A DNA stretch of 49,180 nucleotides from Hallella seregens ATCC 51272 (GTDB lineage Bacteria > Bacteroidota > Bacteroidia > Bacteroidales > Bacteroidaceae): contig NZ_JADU01000026.1 in NCBI RefSeq assembly GCF_000518545.1, positions 1 through 49,180 on the forward strand, read 5' to 3'. Every line of letters begins with the position of its first letter. Position 1 is the first letter of the stretch. This document shows positions 45,188-49,180 of the stretch, piece after piece. The notes under the pieces are model-generated. The model did no database searches and was not told the origin of the DNA. It saw only the letters and a program-made list of their open reading frames with translations. The translations under genes and the position numbers were made by a program.

Positions 45188-45811
45188 ATGAACTTACATG
45201 AAAATTTTGTGATTACCATCAACCGCCAGTTTGGGACCGGCGGTCATGAGATTGGTATGGAGCTGGCCCGGCGGCTTGGTGTGAAGATGATAGACAAACA
45301 GATTCTGCGGGCCGTGGCCGAAAAGTTCCATCTGACGGAGCAGGAGGCAGAACTGCTGGAGACCCAACGCCCTTCGTGGTGGGAGGATTTCACCATGTTC
45401 TATCAGGGCTTCATCAAAGTGAACGAGTATGTAGTGAACCCACGCGACATCACATCGCGCCAGCTCTTCTACGCCCAGGCCCGCGCCATGAAAGAAATTG
45501 CAGCTAAGGAGTCGTGTGTGGTGATAGGGCGGTGTGGTTTCGACGTGTTCAAAGAGCATCCAAACCGGCAGAGCATCTTCCTCCATGCCCCGCTCGATGT
45601 GCGGTTGAACCGCATCATGAAGAAATATCATGTGGATGAAAGAAAGGCCCGTGTCATGATCGAGGACAACGACTACACGCGTGAGCTCTATACCAAGCTC
45701 TATACCGGCACCGAACGCTACGATGCCCGCAACTACGACCTGACGCTGGATGTGTCGGCTTTTGGCGTAAATGGCGCAGCCGACTTCCTGATGGGCTATA
45801 TCGGCGCCTGA
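45188..45811 (+). CDS. cytidylate-kinase-like family protein
   Basis: A 207-residue P-loop protein of the cytidylate kinase-like family (AAA_cyt_kinase type), not the canonical Cmk. The nucleotide loop is unusual, INRQFGTGGHEIGMELARRLG (about 10-30), in place of GxxGxGKS/T. Further conserved segments: VVIGRCGFDVF and the lid-like RKARVMIEDNDYTRELY. Such proteins are common in Bacteroidota and Firmicutes beside or in place of Cmk; whether it phosphorylates CMP is unproved. The start at 45188 is chosen because MNLHENFVITINRQFG is the usual opening; 8 in-frame upstream codons look non-family. Monocistronic, closed by a hairpin. Confidence 0.9.
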   Translation: MNLHENFVITINRQFGTGGHEIGMELARRLGVKMIDKQILRAVAEKFHLTEQEAELLETQRPSWWEDFTMFYQGFIKVNEYVVNPRDITSRQLFYAQARAMKEIAAKESCVVIGRCGFDVFKEHPNRQSIFLHAPLDVRLNRIMKKYHVDERKARVMIEDNDYTRELYTKLYTGTERYDARNYDLTLDVSAFGVNGAADFLMGYIGA

Positions 45812-45820
45812 ATCCTAAAT

Positions 45821-45840
45821 GCCCCGGCTTTGGCCGGGGC
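45821..45840 (+). terminator. hairpin terminator, 8-bp GC stem
   Basis: GCCCCGGC (45821-45828) pairs with GCCGGGGC (45833-45840) around TTTG, 10 bases after the stop at 45811. TCTATATT follows, a weak T-rich tail. Confidence 0.8.
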
Positions 45841-45861
45841 TCTATATTGAACGGTACGGAC

Positions 45862-45888
45862 GGGGACGCACACCGCACGTTTCCCTAC
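45862..45888. repeat. degenerate GGGACGCACAC/GTAGGGA-type repeat
   Basis: The plus strand reads GGGGACGCACACCG then CACGTTTCCCTAC, an imperfect hairpin (GGGA/TCCC ends with mismatches inside). The core resembles the GTGTGTCCCTAC element at 48325-48349, so it may be a decayed copy of the same REP-like repeat. Confidence 0.5.
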
Positions 45889-45973
45889 ATATATAAACCG
45901 CGGTTATTGTTTTGATTCTGTCTCTTTTCTCTCTTTTATCCTTTTTACTTTTGTACCTTTTTACTCTTTTTTC

Positions 45974-46004
45974 TTGCTTGTTTCCCAAACATTCACTACC
46001 TTTG
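45974..46004 (+). promoter_or_regulatory. promoter of the fimbrillin locus
   Basis: TTG at 45974-45976 and TACCTTTG at 45997-46004 are spaced by 20 bases. A second box, TACTTTTG, is at 45946-45953. Transcription from the main box would start near 46011, giving a leader of about 315 bases before the gene at 46326. The DNA from 45905 to 45975 is unusually pyrimidine-rich. Confidence 0.7.
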
Positions 46005-46024
46005 CACCGCATTTGTCGCAAAAC

Positions 46025-46165
46025 ATGTACACCATTAAGAGATACAACAGAGCTGAAGAGGCGCAGGGAATCGCAAAATTTCCTGCAAATTTTTCGTCGA
46101 ATTGTTTGGTAGTTCCAAATAATTTGCTACTCTCTCTCTCTCTCTCTCTCAAGCCACTGGCGTAA
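46025..46165 (+). other. possible upstream ORF in the fimbrillin leader
   Basis: An ATG about 14 bases after the predicted transcription start opens a 46-codon frame (MYTIKRYNRAEEAQGIAKF...). It runs through the CT repeat, where it encodes LSLSLSL, and stops at TAA 46163-46165. I know no homologue. Reading frame after the repeat depends on the repeat length: shifted into the frame reached by adding one CT unit, it stays open to TAA 46311-46313, 12 bases before the next gene. Translation is not proven. Confidence 0.3.
46130..46150 (+). repeat. (CT)10 microsatellite
   Basis: An uninterrupted run of ten CT units plus a C, within the transcribed leader of the fimbrillin locus. Such dinucleotide tracts mutate by strand slippage and are classic phase-variation sites. 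A short CTCTCTCT-like echo is at 46167-46174. Confidence 0.9.
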
Positions 46166-46193
46166 CCTCTCTCTAAAACACTTACGCGTACGC

Positions 46194-46213
46194 GCGCGAG
46201 GCGAACCTCGCGC
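46194..46213 (+). promoter_or_regulatory. GC-rich hairpin in leader
   Basis: GCGCGAGG (46194-46201) pairs with CCTCGCGC (46206-46213) around CGAA. The 8-bp stem is stable and lies between the CT repeat and the first gene. With no T-run it is not a standard terminator; it could be a regulatory or mRNA-stability element. Confidence 0.65.
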
Positions 46214-46325
46214 AACCCCAATAGGCAAAGGACTCCCCGGAGTTTCCCTTGCCCAACTTTTCGTGCCCTTTAGTCAAGTACAAATAAAAGGATTTTATTT
46301 ACTTTTTATATAAACATAACAGCAA

Positions 46326-46520
46326 ATGAAAAAAGAAATCAAGCCGGTCAGGCAAATGACCGTAGCCGGAAAGCGGACTTATCTTCGTCCGATGTGTGAA
46401 TGTTTCCAAGTGGAAGAAAACGAATTTATCTGTACCTCTGTTTATCCACAAGCTCCGCAGTCTGAGGAAGAAGAGTGGGATCAGGATGAAGAAGTGCCTG
46501 GAGGCGAGTGGGAACTGTAG
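46326..46520 (+). CDS. 64-residue orphan protein before fimbrillin
   Basis: I do not recognise the family. The 64-residue product has a basic N-terminus (MKKEIKPVRQMTVAGKR), then YLRPMCECFQVEENEFICTS with three cysteines, and a strongly acidic tail (SEEEEWDQDEEVPGGEWEL). No signal peptide or membrane segment is seen. The general layout, a short basic head with a YxxP-like motif and a variable tail, resembles small proteins that I have seen near surface-protein genes in Bacteroidales. The upstream DNA is AT-rich, as usual for starts in this phylum. The fimbrillin gene begins 43 bases after it, so they probably share a transcript. It could be a regulator, a chaperone or a peptide precursor. Confidence 0.7.
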   Translation: MKKEIKPVRQMTVAGKRTYLRPMCECFQVEENEFICTSVYPQAPQSEEEEWDQDEEVPGGEWEL

Positions 46521-46563
46521 TCTATGGCGTCCACTACAAGTATGAACGACAACTCTCAAAGCA

Positions 46564-48249
46564 ATGAATAAAAGATTTCTAAGATTGGCCCTGACTGTTT
46601 TGACCGGTCTGCTGCTGACCGCCTGTGGAAACGACAGTCAGCCCGATGCCCCTGTGAAAGAGGAGAAGCAAAGTGCAGCCACATTTTCGATAAACATAGC
46701 CTCGTACAATGATGAGGAGGAAATCACCCGTTCCTCCAAACTTGAGGAGACGCAGAGGCAGGCTATCGACTTGGGCAACGGACTCGAAGCTGAACTGAGT
46801 ATTGAACGAGACACGATGCAGAGCAACACGCATGCAGCTCAGACACGCGCTGCCATGCCCAACCAGCACTACACCATCTATGCCATGCAGGGAGGCAGCC
46901 GCGTGGGCGATGTGCTGAAAGGTACAGTGAGCGGCAGCGGCACAAGCCAACACTTCACGCCCGATGCCGGCTACAAAGACAGACTGCTTCTTCCGGCAGG
47001 AACCTACACCTTTGTCTGCTACAACGACAAAGTGTCCGATGACGGCACACGCCTCTCCGTGACTCGCGCCAACGCAGGGACGGCTCTTATCGGCACCACG
47101 ACGGCCACCATCAGTGGTGTGCGCTACAATGTTCATTTCGTCATGAAGCATCAAGCGGCTCGCGTGCGTGTGAAGATGATGACCTATTGGCCCATCCAGA
47201 ACATCAAGGGTAGCTTACAAGGTAACAACGTCAACGAGCTAGCCACCTATCAGGCCGACCCCACGGCCACGCCCACCTATTCCGCCCCCGCCACATTCAA
47301 CGAGGCACTGACCTATCCTGACGATTTGGTAGAAGAACCCTATGGTACAGGAGAAAACGGCAGGGAATATGGCAGGTATTATTCAGAAACGCAGAACTAT
47401 CAATATGTCCTGCCCAATACCAATGCCAACCAGCTCTCGCTGAAGTTTACTTCCGGTGAGCTCTACCGTGATCCCCAACACCACAGCAAGTCGCTGGTGG
47501 GCTACCTGCACAACATTACCACCTCGAAGCCTCTGCTGGCCAATGGCAGCTATGTGCTCCGGGTCGACATCTACTACAAAGCCAATTATTTGTTTGAAGA
47601 CGGCGTTGTCCGCACCTACGTCAACCGTGGTACGCATACCCCTATCGCTGCCGTCTTGAAAGATAATGATGGAACAGCCCATTCCGGTACAGCCATCGCA
47701 CTACTCATTGCAGCAGAACAAAACTGGTCCACCACCTATCCGCAACAGGACACTCCCACGATGACCACCAATTTTACCACCCATGCAGCCGCCATGGACG
47801 GGGAGTCGCAGACGTGGAGCAATTTCTACACTCCAGATGGCACGATAAAGGCCCTTAGCACCAAATATCCTGCGTTCTACTATGGAGCCAACTTGTTCGA
47901 TTCGCGTGACGCCACAGGCCAGATGACCACGCGTCTGGGAGCTAATCTTAGTCGATGGTATATTCCCTCCTTTGGCGAGTGGAAATTGGCGGCCCACGTG
48001 CTGGGCTATCTTGACCTGAGCAATGTCAACGACTGGGGCGATTACACCAATGGCTGGGACTATCAGATGTACAAGGTTTTCTTTCTCCAAGCCGGCGGAC
48101 AATATTTCCCGGTCAATTATTCCTGGGCTACGGCAGAAACGACAGACTCTTATGCCGGCTGGGCTGCCAATACGGAGACTCAAGGATTTAGATTTGGTTG
48201 GACGGGCAAGTTTAACACGCTGTTCATCCATCCATTCATCCATTTTTAA
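46564..48249 (+). CDS. fimbrillin family lipoprotein
   Basis: A 561-residue surface lipoprotein. The signal MNKRFLRLALTVLTGLLLTAC ends in a lipobox with the acylated Cys at 21. QTRAAMPNQHYTIYAM (about 92-107) resembles the arginine cleavage site where FimA/Mfa1-type fimbrillins are trimmed before strand-exchange polymerisation. The middle has the fimbrillin-type VHFVMKHQAARVRVKM. The C-terminal domain (about 430-561: WYIPSFGEWKLAAHVLGY, VNYSWATAETTDSYAGWA, ending HPFIHF) looks like the tip or FISUMP-type lectin-like domain seen in Bacteroidales tip adhesins. Probably a fimbrial or anchor/tip subunit exported by the lipoprotein route. No other fim or mfa genes lie in the window. Confidence 0.82.
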   Translation: MNKRFLRLALTVLTGLLLTACGNDSQPDAPVKEEKQSAATFSINIASYNDEEEITRSSKLEETQRQAIDLGNGLEAELSIERDTMQSNTHAAQTRAAMPNQHYTIYAMQGGSRVGDVLKGTVSGSGTSQHFTPDAGYKDRLLLPAGTYTFVCYNDKVSDDGTRLSVTRANAGTALIGTTTATISGVRYNVHFVMKHQAARVRVKMMTYWPIQNIKGSLQGNNVNELATYQADPTATPTYSAPATFNEALTYPDDLVEEPYGTGENGREYGRYYSETQNYQYVLPNTNANQLSLKFTSGELYRDPQHHSKSLVGYLHNITTSKPLLANGSYVLRVDIYYKANYLFEDGVVRTYVNRGTHTPIAAVLKDNDGTAHSGTAIALLIAAEQNWSTTYPQQDTPTMTTNFTTHAAAMDGESQTWSNFYTPDGTIKALSTKYPAFYYGANLFDSRDATGQMTTRLGANLSRWYIPSFGEWKLAAHVLGYLDLSNVNDWGDYTNGWDYQMYKVFFLQAGGQYFPVNYSWATAETTDSYAGWAANTETQGFRFGWTGKFNTLFIHPFIHF

Positions 48250-48324
48250 GCATCCTACACCCTTCTGCTGTCATTTCTATAACGGCAGCAGGAGCTTTCT
48301 CTATTCAAGAAAAGACGGCTTTGC

Positions 48325-48345
48325 GGATACACAGAGCGTGTGTCC
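48325..48345. repeat. REP-like hairpin (GTGTGTCC type)
   Basis: GGATACAC (48325-48332) pairs with GTGTGTCC (48338-48345), 8 pairs with one G-T, around AGAGC, followed by CTACGCC. It lies 75 bases after the fimbrillin stop and has no T-run. Its core CTGTGT/GTGTGTCCCTAC resembles the repeat at 45862-45888, so the two flank the fimbrillin locus. Confidence 0.55.
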
Positions 48346-48357
48346 CTACGCCAACAC

Positions 48358-48630
48358 CCGTTTTCCAACATTGGGAAGACCGGAAAATAAGAAAAAACGG
48401 TCGTCCCAATGCTGGGAAAACGTAAAAAAGAGAGAAACAGCGTTTCCCAATGTTAGGAAGATCTAAAACCGACGAAAAACGGCTTTCTGCAGCTGATGAA
48501 ACGTTGAACCGACGAAAAAATGGCTGTCAGCAGCTGATGAAACGTTGAACCGACAAAAAAAACGACTTTCAGCAGCTGATGAAAGGCTGAACCAATGAAA
48601 AAATGGCTGTCAGCAGCTGATGAAAGACCA
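48358..48630. repeat. seven-unit ~40-bp tandem repeat in two subtypes
   Basis: Three type-A units (48358-48397, 48398-48437, 48438-48468; the last is short) each contain a palindromic core such as TCCCAATGCTGGGA. Four type-B units (48469-48508, 48509-48549, 48550-48591, 48592-48630) share CAGCAGCTGATGAAA, then GTTGAACCGACGAAAAAA. The unit length of 40-42 is common to both. It fills the gap between the fimbrillin and DUF6261-like genes. No gene is credible here, and without conserved repeats and unique spacers it is not CRISPR. Confidence 0.85.
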
Positions 48631-48658
48631 AACAACCCAAATCTTTTAAACTTGAACG

Positions 48659-49180
48659 ATGATGGAATTGAGAAACGTAAGAAAAGGACAGCTCCAGCAC
48701 ATGGAGCACTACCAGTTTGCCGACCGCGTGCTCACGCTCTGCAAGGAGGCAAAGACCGAGAAACTCACCGCCGTGCTCGGGCCCCTCGAGGCCGCCGTGG
48801 CCGAGGAGGACAAGGCCCTGAACCAGCCCCGCACGGAGCCCAACACGCAGAAGATGCGCGAGGCCGACGAGCGGCGCGACAGGTCGTACCAGGCACTGCG
48901 GCTCGCCGTGGCCCTGCACCTGCACAGCACCGACGCGGCCGTGCTGGCCGCCGCCGAGGCCGTGAACCGCGTGATGGAGGCCTACCCCAACGTCACGGCA
49001 TCGAACTACGACAAGGAGACGGGGCTCATCCGCAACCTCGTGGCCGACCTGGGCACGGACGACGTGGCACAGCACGTGACGAAGATCGACGCCGACCTGT
49101 ACGTGAACCGGCTGGAGATGGACAACACGGTGTTCGACAAGCTCTTCCACGCGCAGCTCAAGACGGGCGTGACGGCCGGC
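48659..49180 (+). CDS. DUF6261-like protein, 3' end beyond window
   Basis: An open frame of 174 codons that runs off the right edge. It starts ATGATG after a ~28-base AT-rich stretch. The product (MMELRNVRKGQLQHMEHYQFADRV..., then ...MEAYPNVTASNYDKETGLIRNLVADL and FDKLFHAQLKTGVTAG) is helical, Ala/Glu-rich and lacks a signal peptide. It resembles DUF6261, a Bacteroidales family of unknown function often found in multiple copies next to repeats. GC content and codon bias are clearly higher than in the fimbrillin gene just upstream, which suggests a different history for the two. ATG 48662 is an equal alternative start. Confidence 0.8.
   Translation, partial: MMELRNVRKGQLQHMEHYQFADRVLTLCKEAKTEKLTAVLGPLEAAVAEEDKALNQPRTEPNTQKMREADERRDRSYQALRLAVALHLHSTDAAVLAAAEAVNRVMEAYPNVTASNYDKETGLIRNLVADLGTDDVAQHVTKIDADLYVNRLEMDNTVFDKLFHAQLKTGVTAG

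Noticed and set aside
45961..46221. 86-codon minus-strand frame ending in a zinc-finger-like CDKCGAK sequence
   Set aside because: It crosses the promoter, CT tract and hairpin in antisense, has no promoter of its own, and the CxxC is probably a chance reading.
48023..48466. 147-codon frame overlapping the fimbrillin 3' end, suggesting a frameshift in fimbrillin
   Set aside because: The fimbrillin frame ends naturally in HPFIHF, a fitting C-terminus, while the alternative frame is basic and repeat-derived. I therefore treat fimbrillin as intact.
48358..48630. CRISPR array
   Set aside because: Units are imperfect direct repeats without unique spacers of constant length, and no cas genes are near.

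Overview
The window looks like a chromosomal stretch from a Bacteroidota bacterium of the order Bacteroidales, most likely a GC-rich Prevotella or close relative. The evidence is: about a dozen promoters with the Bacteroidota -7 box TAnnTTTG; Bacteroidales families (DUF4835, DUF3127, HU-CCDC81/SPOR, OmpP1, a fimbrillin lipoprotein, a DUF6261-like protein, class 3 fructose-bisphosphatase, an AddAB pair); and weak use of Shine-Dalgarno sites. Most of the window is ordinary core genome. The accessory part is the right end, from about 45.8 kb. I saw no tRNA, rRNA, CRISPR, prophage or insertion sequence.

Layout. 1-509: a possible gene tail, a strong terminator and a hairpin-rich gap. 510-9463 (minus): clpC, then the addA/addB recombination helicase-nucleases. 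9635-13791 (plus): ftsY-rimO-HU and an HU-membrane-LysM protein, closed by a bidirectional terminator. 13836-14696 (minus): prmA, divergent from 14882-17444 (plus), which holds an aromatic/glycine-rich exported protein and an OmpP1/FadL porin. 17547-23849 (minus): dnaN, exonuclease, DUF4835, recN and a TPR protein with a degenerate trypsin-like domain. 24039-24470 (plus): DUF3127. 24748-36163 (minus): a long run purU-hisH-hisA-hisF-hisIE-ftsE-lysC-lysA-two glycosyltransferases-fbp. 36335-37886 (minus): an HU-like/SPOR membrane protein plus a zinc-ribbon FHA protein. 38089-38880 (plus): a lipoprotein. 39246-44970 (minus): 5'-nucleotidase, NudC-like Nudix enzyme, purine permease and an AspT-type transporter. 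45188-45811 (plus): a cytidylate-kinase-like protein. 46326-49180 (plus): a 64-residue orphan protein, a fimbrillin lipoprotein, and the start of a DUF6261-like gene.

How genes fit together. AddA and AddB are translationally coupled, and with RecN they cover double-strand-break repair. The dnaN-exonuclease pair belongs to replication. The his genes here encode the last shared steps to imidazole glycerol phosphate and AICAR, and PurU feeds one-carbon and purine balance. lysC and lysA are the first and last steps to lysine. The nucleotidase, NudC-like enzyme and NCS2 permease form a plausible nucleotide and purine salvage unit.

Most notable signals: (1) the roughly 315-nt leader before the fimbrillin genes carries a (CT)n microsatellite inside a short upstream ORF, plus a GC-rich hairpin, so it could be a phase-variable switch. 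(2) Two separate loci encode an HU-type domain joined through a membrane segment to a peptidoglycan-binding domain (LysM or SPOR). (3) Several intergenic repeat families occur: 22-bp units at two loci, about 40-bp units in seven copies, and GTGTGTCCCTAC-type hairpins.
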